Positions 7,862 through 16,127 of a stretch of 46,124 nt of DNA are shown one piece after another. Below the pieces are notes generated by a model. That model was not told the DNA's origin. It worked only from the letters and a program-made list of their open reading frames with translations, and searched no databases. The stretch comes from UBA2421 sp964641895 (GTDB taxonomy: Bacteria > Planctomycetota > Phycisphaerae > Tepidisphaerales > Tepidisphaeraceae). Location of the stretch: positions 1-46,124 of the forward strand of contig CAZXLA010000008.1 of NCBI GenBank assembly GCA_964641895.1. Reading direction: 5' to 3'. Position 1 is the stretch's first letter. Every line of letters starts with the position of its first letter. The translations under genes were made by a program, and so were the position numbers.

Positions 7862-10800
7862 ATGTCGTTTCGTACTTCAACTTCGGGTTCAACGCGCGCT
7901 CGTAATCGTTCACTTTTCACCGCCTGCGAGGCGATCGAGCGCCGCGTGATGATGTGCGGCCTGCCGCACGAGGCGATGATTGCAGCGCCCGCGTGGGATC
8001 AGAAAATTGAAGATAACATTGCCGCGGCGGCGCCCGAAAGCGGGCCGGAGGCCGTCAGTATTGTCTGGAGCAACCGCGGGCTGGCCAGCGACAATTTCGC
8101 CGCCACCTTCGGTACGAGTGCCGGCACCGCACGCGCGGTGGTGGATGCGGCTTTGAACGATTGGGAGCAGGTCATCACCAGTTGGAATCGGGCCGACGGA
8201 ACCACTTCGCTGCAGGTCAACATTTCCATCGGCGGCACCGGTTTCGGCGGGGCGGGCGCGCCCGATGCCACCGCGCCGGCGGATGGAAAACCGCGTACCG
8301 GCAGCTTCACGCTCAACGCCGGCAATCCGGCGGTATTTCCAGACGTCAATGACTCCAACGGTTGGTATCTCGATGCCAATCCCGAAGATCACGGCGAATT
8401 CAACGATGCAATCGATAACGCATTCGCCGGCAGAGGGACCGGCATTGGCTCTGACTTTTACTCTGTCGTCATTGCCGAAATGACGCACGTTCTGGGCCTG
8501 ATCAGCGACAAGAACAACAGCGGCGGGAGTTTTAACGGCTATCGCCTCGAATCCAGTGGGCTGGCCACCAATACCGCAGTCAACGACAACGCCGAGGGCG
8601 GCGGATCGTTCGGTGATTTCTGGGTCTTCAACGGGCCCACCGTCGATCACCTCATGACCAGCTACAACAGCGGCGACCAGAACGCCGCAAGCTGGGGCAA
8701 TGTCGTCCACAGCGCCGGCGTGCGACCGACACCGCTCAACTTCGGCGGGCAACTGTGGCAGGGCAGCGAAGATGCCGGCAACGCATCCTACGCGGGCGGG
8801 CAACGCATTCTTCCAAGCTGGGCCATGGCCCACGTGCTGCGCGACGCTTACGGCTACAGCATCATCGACCCAGAAGCGTTCGGCACCTTCTACGCCAACC
8901 TCAATCGCACCACCGGCGTACTCACCGTACGCGGTGGCGACGCGCATTCGGGCAGCCCGATCAGCAACGACCAAATTTTCATCAGCACCAACGGCAGCAC
9001 CATCACGGTTTCGGTCGATGTGCCGGTCGATGTTCCCGGCACGCAAGCGCTTTCCGGCGCAGGCGATTTTCCGGCGTGGACCAGCACCTTCAACAACACC
9101 GAAGTCACTTCCATCGTCATCGACGGCGAAGACGGCGACGATGATATTTTCCTCTACGGCATTCAGGCCGATGTGCCGGTGATCATCAACGCCGGCAACG
9201 GCAATGACTTCATTCAAATCGGCGACGGTGACGTAGACGACATCAACACCGGCGTGCAAGGCAATGTCACAGTCAACGGCGGGGCGGGGACCGACGGCGT
9301 CAGTTTCTTTGACTTCCTGGACGAAATCGGCAACGACACCTATACCATCACGAGCAGCACGGTGCAGAAGACCGCTTCGTCCACCAGCGGCGTCCTTAAC
9401 TACAACAACGCCGACATCGAGTCGATCACCCTCACTGGCAATCCTCAGAACGACACATTTCTGCTCAATTCCGCCGACGCCACCGTGAATTACATTTTCA
9501 ACGGGTTTAACGGCAATGACACCCTCGTCGTCGGCACAGGAGACTTCGACACGGCGATCGATTCGGACAGCGTCAGCTTCTCCGGCGGGGCGGGCACGGA
9601 CTTGGTTCGCATCAACGACAGTACCGACATCGGTAACGATACCTACCAAGTCTCGGGCAACGCGTTCACCAAGCCGAGCTTCGGCACCGGCCGTGTCGTC
9701 GCCACCAGCACTACTGAACAGATGGTCATCCTCGGCAGCAACGCCAACGACACCTGGAGCGTTCCGCAGCTCAGCAGTTTTCTGGACGTCACCCTCACCG
9801 GCGGATCGGGCGACGATTCGTTCAGCGGGTTCTTCAACAACAATTTCGATTCCAACCTGCTGTCCTCCCTCACGTTCCAGGGCGGCGCGGGGACCGACGA
9901 CATTATCATCAACGACCAGGGCAGCGTCGGGCTGGATTACAACCTCGATAACAACAGCCTCGACAAGGGCGGCGCCGGCATCTTCAACTACTCAACGTCT
10001 GAGTCTCTCGTACTTAACTGCAACGCGTTAAGCAACAACATCACCGTGCTCAGCACATCTTCAAGCTGCCCGCTGACCATCAACGGCTTTGCCGGGGACG
10101 ACTCGCTCAACGTCAACGACGGCACCAGCTTCCTGTTCAATTTCGGATCGGACATCACGTTCAACGGCGGGACGGGCACCAGCGACGATGTCAACATCAC
10201 CGACACGGCCTTCGGCGGAACGGGAACCTACACGGCCACCAACGGCCACGTTGTGCTGCCGTTCAACGGCGCGGATGTCTTCCACACCGGCACGGAAAAT
10301 CTGCTGATCAACGGCAGCAACGGCAACAACACGATCAACATCGATCAGACCAACATCCTGACTTTTGTGCTCGGCGACGACGGCGACGACATCATCAACG
10401 TCGGCAACGGCGACTTCGACAGCAACATCACCGCCGACGTGCTTGTTCTGGGCGGCATTGGCACCAACGTGGCCGTCATCGAAGATACGCTTGATGCAGG
10501 CGACAACACCTGGACGATTACGGCGGGATCGGTTCACAAAGACACCGGCTTGGGCGACCTGCTCACCAGCTTCTTCGGCCCGACCATCGACAACGTGCGC
10601 ATCGACGCCGGCGCGGGCAACAGCACGTTTAACATCAACAGCATCGGCAGCAGCACGACGGCTGAAAATCTCACCATCAACGCCGGTGCCGGGAACGACA
10701 CGGTTTCTGTCGCCGCCGGTGACGTGAACGGCGATCTCTACGGCGATGTCGTCGTGAACGGCGAATCCGGCGTGGATGCAATGACCATCAACGACACCGC

Positions 10801-11782
10801 AGATACGGCCTCTGAGACCTGGACGATTACCAACGTGAACGTGACCGCGACCGATTGGGCGTCGACGCTTACCTATGGCACGCTGGAAAACTTCACGCTC
10901 GAGGGCAGCGGCGTGGCGAACACCGTGACTGTCAACAGCACGTTCGGCGCGACGGCCTATCTGTTGAAGGGCAACGGCGGGGCCGATAACCTGAATGTGG
11001 TGGGCAATAACGCCGTCATCACCCTCGATGGCGGGGCCGGGCTGGATAACGTGAACATCAACGCCGACGCCGTCGGCACGGCATCGGCGCGGTTTGCCAA
11101 CAACCAGGATCTGGCGCTGGTGAACATCGGTCTGGGCGGCCTGCTTTCGCTGAATGCCAGCAAGCTGCTGGTTGATACGCAAACCAGTTCCATCAACGGC
11201 CGGCTCGATCTCTCCAACGGCGGATTCATCGATCGCGCGGCGGCGGCGGAGGGGACTTATCGTCCGAGGCTCGTCACCGGCTATGCCGCCGGCGCGTGGA
11301 CAACTGCGGCGCAGCCGGCCATCTTCTCATCCGCGGCCGCCGGTGGCCCCGCCAACGACGCGCTCGGTTACGGGTTCGCCAGCGAAGTGGGCGCGGCGGC
11401 ATTCTTCGGATCGGCGGTGGCGGCGGGCGATTTCCTCATCCGCTACACGCTATACGGCGACGCCGATTTAAGCGGCGGGGTGAACTTAGACGACTTCACC
11501 CGTCTTGCAGCCGCGTTCGGCACGCCGGCCAATTGGTCGCGGGGCAATTCCAACTACGATGCGAACGTCAACCTGGACGACTTCACCGCGTTGGCGGCCA
11601 ACTTCGGGTTGAACGTCCCGGCAGACCTGCCCCGCGCGGTCGAAACCCCGGCGTCGTCGATGGTGGGGGCGGTCGCGTCGTCGATGAATCCGTTCAGCAC
11701 GATTCCGGTTGGTTCAATCGAGTCGCGGTCTGAGCAAACCGTGATCGACGACCTGCTGCTGAGTTCCGGAGCGATAGTGTAG
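7862..11782 (+). CDS. Giant secreted paralogue of the preceding gene, with zinc motif AEMTH instead of HELGH
   Basis: 1306 residues, ATG 7862 behind GGAGG (7852-7856); the in-frame ATG at 7763 lacks a Shine-Dalgarno. The N-terminus has FTACEAIERRVMM where its neighbour has CEQLETRRLLS. The matrixin-like domain is recognisable (VWSNRGLASDNF, DFYSVVIAEMTHVLGLI) but the zinc site reads A205-E206-M207-T208-H209, so the first zinc His is Ala (codon GCC). About eight Asn/Gly/Asp-rich repeats follow. The last 200 residues closely match the neighbour (GYAAGAWTTAAQPAIFSS) and end in two dockerin-like loops (GDADLSGGVNLDDF, YDANVNLDDF; residues 1200-1249). The pair looks like a tandem duplication in which one copy lost catalysis. 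An adhesive or scaffold role is inferred. Confidence 0.85.
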   Translation: MSFRTSTSGSTRARNRSLFTACEAIERRVMMCGLPHEAMIAAPAWDQKIEDNIAAAAPESGPEAVSIVWSNRGLASDNFAATFGTSAGTARAVVDAALNDWEQVITSWNRADGTTSLQVNISIGGTGFGGAGAPDATAPADGKPRTGSFTLNAGNPAVFPDVNDSNGWYLDANPEDHGEFNDAIDNAFAGRGTGIGSDFYSVVIAEMTHVLGLISDKNNSGGSFNGYRLESSGLATNTAVNDNAEGGGSFGDFWVFNGPTVDHLMTSYNSGDQNAASWGNVVHSAGVRPTPLNFGGQLWQGSEDAGNASYAGGQRILPSWAMAHVLRDAYGYSIIDPEAFGTFYANLNRTTGVLTVRGGDAHSGSPISNDQIFISTNGSTITVSVDVPVDVPGTQALSGAGDFPAWTSTFNNTEVTSIVIDGEDGDDDIFLYGIQADVPVIINAGNGNDFIQIGDGDVDDINTGVQGNVTVNGGAGTDGVSFFDFLDEIGNDTYTITSSTVQKTASSTSGVLNYNNADIESITLTGNPQNDTFLLNSADATVNYIFNGFNGNDTLVVGTGDFDTAIDSDSVSFSGGAGTDLVRINDSTDIGNDTYQVSGNAFTKPSFGTGRVVATSTTEQMVILGSNANDTWSVPQLSSFLDVTLTGGSGDDSFSGFFNNNFDSNLLSSLTFQGGAGTDDIIINDQGSVGLDYNLDNNSLDKGGAGIFNYSTSESLVLNCNALSNNITVLSTSSSCPLTINGFAGDDSLNVNDGTSFLFNFGSDITFNGGTGTSDDVNITDTAFGGTGTYTATNGHVVLPFNGADVFHTGTENLLINGSNGNNTINIDQTNILTFVLGDDGDDIINVGNGDFDSNITADVLVLGGIGTNVAVIEDTLDAGDNTWTITAGSVHKDTGLGDLLTSFFGPTIDNVRIDAGAGNSTFNINSIGSSTTAENLTINAGAGNDTVSVAAGDVNGDLYGDVVVNGESGVDAMTINDTADTASETWTITNVNVTATDWASTLTYGTLENFTLEGSGVANTVTVNSTFGATAYLLKGNGGADNLNVVGNNAVITLDGGAGLDNVNINADAVGTASARFANNQDLALVNIGLGGLLSLNASKLLVDTQTSSINGRLDLSNGGFIDRAAAAEGTYRPRLVTGYAAGAWTTAAQPAIFSSAAAGGPANDALGYGFASEVGAAAFFGSAVAAGDFLIRYTLYGDADLSGGVNLDDFTRLAAAFGTPANWSRGNSNYDANVNLDDFTALAANFGLNVPADLPRAVETPASSMVGAVASSMNPFSTIPVGSIESRSEQTVIDDLLLSSGAIV

Positions 11783-11819
11783 AGGCATGACCGATGAGCC
11801 TGGAACCGGAGGGGCATGC

Positions 11820-11850
11820 GCCGGGCGAGAGTCAATCTCGCCCGGCTTTT
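11820..11850 (+). terminator. Rho-independent terminator after the second giant gene
   Basis: Perfect 11-bp stem, GCCGGGCGAGA (11820-11830) with TCTCGCCCGGC (11836-11846), loop GTCAA, followed by TTTT. It lies 38 nt after the stop. Confidence 0.85.
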
Positions 11851-12030
11851 GCCGTTGCCACGCGTACCGCACCTTGTCGGCGGTCGGTGGGTCTAACGCA
11901 TCATTTTGGCGATGACTTTTCTTTTGCGGCAAATCGCGTTTGATAAAATTCAACTTCGTGTCAAAATGAATTTGCGGTCAAGTAATTACCACAAATGAGT
12001 CCGCGCGGCGGCAGGGCAAGCGCATGTAAC

Positions 12031-12114
12031 GAGCGGCGAGCGTCAGCGACCCGATTCCATCAGCACTGCGATCGATTCCCGTAAAAATACATCGGTCGCT
12101 GACGCTTGTGGCTC
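12031..12114. repeat. Long imperfect palindrome
   Basis: GAGCGGCGAGCGTCAGCGAC (continuing CCGAT; 12031-12055) pairs with ATCGGTCGCTGACGCTTGTG (continuing GCTC; 12091-12114). The core AGCGTCAGCGACC is perfect on both arms, with a 35-nt loop. It resembles other intergenic palindromes in this window in layout but not in sequence. Confidence 0.55.
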
Positions 12115-12289
12115 TTAAATCGGGGCACATGCGATTGCTCTGGGTGCGGCGGTCATTCTGGCCATGATTACCTTGCTTGTTTGATAAATGTTTGGTATCA
12201 TGCAAGACGGTAACCCCCCAGTCGAGAAACGGGTGAGATCAGGCCGACCGACGATCAGAAAGCAGGCGAAAAAATAGCAACGATCCGGT

Positions 12290-12450
12290 ACGAAACGGAT
12301 ACGAATCGGGCACGGTTTACCAGCGGCCCGGGCACGGAAGAGGTGCGGTTTGGGACCGGAAAGGGTACGAAATGGGCACGGTTTGGGCACGGTTTGGGCA
12401 CGGTTTGGACCTCTTTGGGACCCCTTTGGAGCCCGGTTTGGACCTGATTT
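12290..12450. repeat. Degenerate 11-bp minisatellite (GGGCACGGTTT)
   Basis: Three exact tandem copies of GGGCACGGTTT at 12374-12406 are flanked by decayed versions (GGGCACGGAAG, GGTGCGGTTT, GGGACCGGAA, GGGTACGAAAT, GGAGCCCGGTTT), together about 160 bases. It is not CRISPR: there are no unique spacers and the unit is too short. Confidence 0.65.
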
Positions 12451-12546
12451 TCGGTCTCACGGTGCGACGGGTAGACGCCGTAACTATTGGCAGGATAAGT
12501 GAATACAAATTGTTGCGGAGGTGATTCGGGTCCCGCAAACATCTTT

Positions 12547-13095
12547 TTAACCGACCCCGTCGGCGGCCGAAGCCTGCAACACGGTCAAGATTTTGAGCAT
12601 CGTGTTCCAATTCCGCATGGTGCTGGAGACGCCGAGCGATTTTTCGATCACCTCGTTCGGGTAGGCCAGTCGAGCAATATTGCGGCGGAAGTGGCTGACG
12701 ATGAGTGGGCCGGCGACGCGCGTCAGCCGCACTTGCCACGGGCCGGTGGCTGGGTGGTCGATGGGCAGTTTTGGCGTTGGTTTGATCGGTTTAGCGACGA
12801 TGGAGACGAGCCGTTCGATCTCAAGACCGTCGGCGGAAGGGAGGTTTGTGGGTTCGGCCTGAATAATCGGCGCGATGAGTTTGGCGTCGACGATCAAAAG
12901 TTCGGGCTTGAAGGGCGTGTGCTTCCAGATTGCCGCGCTCAACGCGACGGCGGCGATCTTCTTGCGGACGACCAGCGTGCCAACCGCACCGATGTTGACG
13001 ACATCCAGCGCAGCCAACTGTTTCGCCAGCGCGCTGACGCTGAATCGCTGGTGCTTGCCGACGTTCACCGCGCGCATGAAGACGACCTGGGCCAT
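12547..13095 (-). CDS. DUF1697 family protein
   Basis: 182 residues. The start MAQVVFMRAVNVGKHQRFSV and the segment LDVVNIGAVGTLVVRKKI match the DUF1697 pattern (F-LRGINVG...N.G.aGTfv...). The family is widespread and its function unknown. ATG 13095 lies 2 nt after the lgt stop, so it is the last gene of the folK-panC-lgt operon. The C-terminal part (LTRVAGPLIVSHFRRNIARL, then AYPNEVIEKSLGVSSTMRN) fits the usual 'VEK.lGv.aTtRnwnTv' ending, so the protein looks complete. Confidence 0.8.
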   Translation of the reverse strand: MAQVVFMRAVNVGKHQRFSVSALAKQLAALDVVNIGAVGTLVVRKKIAAVALSAAIWKHTPFKPELLIVDAKLIAPIIQAEPTNLPSADGLEIERLVSIVAKPIKPTPKLPIDHPATGPWQVRLTRVAGPLIVSHFRRNIARLAYPNEVIEKSLGVSSTMRNWNTMLKILTVLQASAADGVG

Positions 13096-13097
13096 GA

Positions 13098-14081
13098 CTA
13101 CGCCGCCGCGGCCGGCGTTGCCGCGGTAGTAGGAAGCGTTTGGCGAGCGGGCGCCCGGAAAATAAACCAGAGCACGACGCCCACAACCGCCAGTGCGATG
13201 GAGAGAACCATGCTGAGGCTTAACCCGCCGACCACCGGCGGCTCGACGCGGACCAGTTCCAGTGAAAACCGGGCGGCGCCTTCAAGCATCATCATTAACG
13301 CAAACGTGCGCCCGGGCGCGTGCGGGAGGGTGAAGTGAGATATGAGCAACCCGGCCAGTGTGAATGCGGTGATGGCGCTATAGAGTTGGGTCGGGTGAAT
13401 GCGCATCGACCGCTGCACCGCCGCGAGCGGCTGGAGTGATTTAAGCTCGGGCGACCGCAGCTTTGCCGGATCGATCGGAACGGGGTTGCCGTCGCGGTCA
13501 ACTTGAACCAACTGTGGAGGCACATGCACCTTGCCCTGTTCAACATGTTCCATGTACGGCGGCGAGCCGTAGGGGAAGCTCATCGCCCAAGGCACGTTGC
13601 ACACCGCGCCGAAACAACAGCCGTTCAGGAAACAGCCGATGCGCCCGAATGCCAGGCCGACCATAAGGCACGGCGCAATGATATCCATACCGGCGCGCAG
13701 CGGGATTCTCTTCCACAGCGCGTAAGCCACAAGCGTAATGAACGCGAGAATAAACCCGCCGTAATAAGTCAGCCCGCCGGAGGTAATGTTGGCGGCGTTT
13801 CCGAAGTTCTGCGCGAAAGTAAGGTCGGAGCGCGTGTAGTCCGGCAGATTCTCCAGCACGTGCGAGAGCCGCGATCCAAGGATGCCGGCGACCAGCCCGA
13901 TCAACGCGGCGTTGGCAAAAAGCTCGGGGTTGATTCGGCTCTTGCGTGCCAGGTAACGGGCCAGTTCCATCGCGGCGAGGAAGCCAATCACGAGCATGAG
14001 GCCGAAGCCGTGGATCACCAGTTCATCGCCGATGACCGGCAGGGAAAACGGGAGTGGAATGCGAAAAAGGTCTTGCCACAT
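13098..14081 (-). CDS. lgt: Prolipoprotein diacylglyceryl transferase
   Basis: Inner-membrane enzyme that transfers diacylglycerol from phosphatidylglycerol to the lipobox Cys of prolipoproteins. 327 residues, about seven membrane helices. Seen: IHGFGLMLVIGFLAA near the N-terminus, the GLTYYGGFI loop, the family signature GRIGCFLNGCCFG and the late RIHPTQLYSA segment. Its substrates probably include the lipoproteins encoded at 28857 and 40029. It lies 36 nt after panC, and a GT-rich repeat (about 14090-14117) fills that gap. The final 15 residues are Ala/Thr-rich. Confidence 0.95.
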   Translation of the reverse strand: MWQDLFRIPLPFSLPVIGDELVIHGFGLMLVIGFLAAMELARYLARKSRINPELFANAALIGLVAGILGSRLSHVLENLPDYTRSDLTFAQNFGNAANITSGGLTYYGGFILAFITLVAYALWKRIPLRAGMDIIAPCLMVGLAFGRIGCFLNGCCFGAVCNVPWAMSFPYGSPPYMEHVEQGKVHVPPQLVQVDRDGNPVPIDPAKLRSPELKSLQPLAAVQRSMRIHPTQLYSAITAFTLAGLLISHFTLPHAPGRTFALMMMLEGAARFSLELVRVEPPVVGGLSLSMVLSIALAVVGVVLWFIFRAPARQTLPTTAATPAAAA

Positions 14082-14117
14082 GGGTGTTGCTGGTTGTCGG
14101 TTGTGGGTTGTGCGTTG

Positions 14118-15002
14118 TCAAACTGGTGTGAGCACGATGTTATCAATGAGCCGTGTTGCACCGACGCGCGCGGCGATGGCCAGCAGCGTCGGTTGCTTCA
14201 CCAGTTCGACCGGCATGAGTGTGACAGCATCGACGGCGGCGACGTAATCGATGCTCACGGGTACTCGGCCGAGGTCGCCATCAGGCGTGAGCGCGTTGGC
14301 GGCGGGGGGGAGCAGGGTGTGCTGCATCGTTGCGGCGAGTCGGCTGGTTTGCGTGATGCCGTGGTCGATGAACTGCAGTTTGGCAGTGAACAGCGCGCGG
14401 CTGATCGACAGCGCCCGCCGGCGCTCGATCGGCGAAAGGAACGCGTTGCGGCTGCTCATCGCCAGGCCGTCGGGTTCACGAATCGTCGGATGGCCGATCA
14501 TCTCCACCGGGAAGTTGAGCAACTGCACCATCGCCGCCAGCACGGCGAACTGCTGGTAGTCCTTCAGCCCAAACACGGCGCGATCGGGTTGAACCACGTT
14601 GAAGAGTTTGGCCACCACCTGGCACACGCCGCGGAAATGCCCCGGCCGGTGTTTGCCCTCGAGCGGCTCGGTGAGGTGCGGAATATCAATGACGACGGGT
14701 TTGGGGTTTTCGCCATACATCTCCGCCGGCGTTGGGTTGAACACCATGTCGGCCCCGGCGGCGCGGCACTTCTCAAGGTCGTCTTCGATCGGGCGGGGAT
14801 ATCGGTTGAAGTCGTCCTTCGGCCCGAACTGCGCCGGGTTGACGAAAATGCTGACCGCGACGATCGGCGCAAGTGTTTTGGCGTGACGAATGAGGGTGAG
14901 ATGGCCTTCGTGCAATGCGCCCATGGTGGGCACCAAGGCGAGAAGATCACGAAGACATCGCCTTTCGCCGCGAAGCGACTGAATGGTTGTCAGGATTTGC
15001 AT
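14118..15002 (-). CDS. panC: Pantothenate synthetase
   Basis: Condenses pantoate and beta-alanine with ATP to make pantothenate, the coenzyme A precursor; cytosolic. 294 residues. Motifs: the HIGH-type VPTMGALHEGH, FVNPAQFGPKDDFNRYPR, FGLKDYQQFAVL (KMSKS-side loop region) and MSSRNAFLS. ATG 15002 overlaps the upstream antitoxin stop (TAATG), so translation is probably coupled to the toxin-antitoxin pair. The N-terminus shows a short irregular segment (LRGERRCLRDLLALVPTMG) before the first motif. No panB or panD is in the window. Confidence 0.95.
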   Translation of the reverse strand: MQILTTIQSLRGERRCLRDLLALVPTMGALHEGHLTLIRHAKTLAPIVAVSIFVNPAQFGPKDDFNRYPRPIEDDLEKCRAAGADMVFNPTPAEMYGENPKPVVIDIPHLTEPLEGKHRPGHFRGVCQVVAKLFNVVQPDRAVFGLKDYQQFAVLAAMVQLLNFPVEMIGHPTIREPDGLAMSSRNAFLSPIERRRALSISRALFTAKLQFIDHGITQTSRLAATMQHTLLPPAANALTPDGDLGRVPVSIDYVAAVDAVTLMPVELVKQPTLLAIAARVGATRLIDNIVLTPV

Positions 15003-15229
15003 TACTCGGGCAGTCGACGCTCGCGGAATTGTCTGATGACTTCAACGATTTCGTCTCGTGTGATGTTTGCGTTAACGCTTGGTACGTCAAGCCCCGACTT
15101 GTCAGGTGGCACGGGTCGAACAAGAAATATGCGTCCATCCTTGGTTCGAATGCGGACCTCGCCTTCACGCGCCGCCGCATCAAGCAGTTCTCGCATCGTA
15201 GGCGGAGATTCTTCAAGGTATATCGACAT
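15002..15229 (-). CDS. Antitoxin of the PIN toxin (Phd/VapB-like)
   Basis: 75 residues: MSIYLEESPPTMRELLDAAA, a short beta-rich segment with KDGRIFLVRPVPP, then a C-terminal helix, ITRDEIVEVIRQFRERRLPE, of the kind that wraps a toxin. Length and layout suit a Phd/YefM- or VapB-like antitoxin that binds the PIN toxin and its own promoter. Its ATG overlaps the toxin stop (TGATG) and its stop overlaps the panC start (TAATG). The family was not matched by a strong motif, so the call leans on the PIN neighbour. Confidence 0.65.
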   Translation of the reverse strand: MSIYLEESPPTMRELLDAAAREGEVRIRTKDGRIFLVRPVPPDKSGLDVPSVNANITRDEIVEVIRQFRERRLPE

Positions 15230-15642
15230 CAGACCTCCACAACGGAGACAGATAGCGCCCGGGCGTGATTGGCTAACCGTCTGTCAAGTTTCACGATCGG
15301 TGATTGAAATGTTATCGCCACTTCCAACACATAGGCATCATACGCATAGATGTTCAGCTTGTGGGACAAGTGGACTGCGGCTTCAAGATTAACTGGGTGT
15401 CGCGTGAAAATCATCTTGCGGTATGCGGCCAGTGATTCGAGGGCCTTTCCGAGTTCCAGTTTTTTGGATTTGAACAATGATGAGAGCGCATTACCGACCT
15501 CAAAATCAATTGACTCAGCGCAGACCAGAAGACTTCCGGAAGTTGCTTCGAGTATACGGGCTTTTCCGGGTTCAGCCAGCGCCACTGCCAAGACGGCGCT
15601 GGTGTCCAGCACCAATGTATTGTTCGATTGATCGGGGTCCAT
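15229..15642 (-). CDS. PIN-domain ribonuclease toxin (VapC-like)
   Basis: 137 residues from ATG 15642; the same frame is open for 65 more codons upstream, but that part lies inside folK and is compositionally alien. PIN acidic residues are visible: LVLDTSAVLAVAL (first Asp), ESIDFEVGNAL (Glu), NIYAYDAYVLEVA (Asp) and IVKLDRRLANHA (Asp). PIN toxins of this kind cut RNA in a Mg-dependent way. It sits 2 nt after folK and before its antitoxin, so toxin precedes antitoxin, the reverse of the usual vapBC order. It is embedded in a folate/pantothenate operon. Confidence 0.8.
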   Translation of the reverse strand: MDPDQSNNTLVLDTSAVLAVALAEPGKARILEATSGSLLVCAESIDFEVGNALSSLFKSKKLELGKALESLAAYRKMIFTRHPVNLEAAVHLSHKLNIYAYDAYVLEVAITFQSPIVKLDRRLANHARALSVSVVEV

Positions 15643-15644
15643 GG

Positions 15645-16118
15645 CTAAATGCTCTCCAGCAATCCCTTGGCCGTCATCTGCAATACGGGGTGCGTGGCAT
15701 TGGGCGCGATTTCGGCGAGCGGTTCGAGGACGAAGCGGCGTTCGTGCATGAGCGGATGGGGGATGACTAAGTCGTCGCTGGAAATGATCTGTTCGCCGAA
15801 CAGGAGGATGTCGAGATCGATGACGCGCGGCTCCCACTTCACCCGGCGCTGCCGGCCGAGGGCTTGTTCGATTTCCATGAGTCGTTGCAGCAACGCGTGC
15901 GGGCCGATGGTGGTTTCGATCTCCACCACGCCATTGAGGAACGGCGGCGAATCCGTCGGGCCGCCGACGGCTGGGTTTTCCAGGAATGAGCTGGTTTGTA
16001 GCACGCGCACGCCGTCGGTTTCGGTGAGGAGTGATAGCGCGGTGAACAGGTGGGCTTTGCGGTCGCCCAGGTTCGACCCCAGGCCCACATAGGCGATGAC
16101 CGGTTGCTGCGTGACCAT
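15645..16118 (-). CDS. folK: 2-amino-4-hydroxy-6-hydroxymethyldihydropteridine pyrophosphokinase
   Basis: Transfers pyrophosphate from ATP to 6-hydroxymethyl-7,8-dihydropterin in folate synthesis. 157 residues, the usual length. Motifs: YVGLGSNLGDRKAHL, VGGPTDSPPFLNGVVEIET, LGRQRRVKWEPRVIDLDILL (signature with the two catalytic Asp) and IPHPLMHERRFVLEPLAEIA. ATG 16118 lies 9 nt after the DUF1570 gene. The PIN toxin gene follows after 2 nt. Confidence 0.95.
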   Translation of the reverse strand: MVTQQPVIAYVGLGSNLGDRKAHLFTALSLLTETDGVRVLQTSSFLENPAVGGPTDSPPFLNGVVEIETTIGPHALLQRLMEIEQALGRQRRVKWEPRVIDLDILLFGEQIISSDDLVIPHPLMHERRFVLEPLAEIAPNATHPVLQMTAKGLLESI

Positions 16119-16127
16119 GTTGCCAGT

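Larger units (their letters stand above)
11851..12546. other. Gene-free stretch with hairpin and minisatellite
   Basis: No frame here has a credible protein. The stretch holds a long imperfect hairpin (12031-12114), a tract of degenerate 11-bp repeats (about 12290-12450), and a promoter-like pair TTGCTT-N17-TATCAT around 12171-12200 that leads into no recognisable gene. Minus-strand frames across the minisatellite give repetitive peptides (KPCPNRA, VPISYPF) with no domain. Confidence 0.5.

Noticed and set aside
7910..9649. Long antisense frame (579 codons) inside the second giant gene
   Set aside because: Same cause as in the neighbour; no motif, no Shine-Dalgarno site, and the sense protein is clearly paralogous to the first giant protein.
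12374..12406. Short tandem repeats as a CRISPR array
   Set aside because: The unit is 11 bp with no spacers and no cas genes are nearby; it is a minisatellite.
13503..15392. 629-codon plus-strand frame across lgt, panC and the antitoxin
   Set aside because: It runs antisense to three well-recognised genes and its translation (His/Arg/Glu-rich) has no domain.
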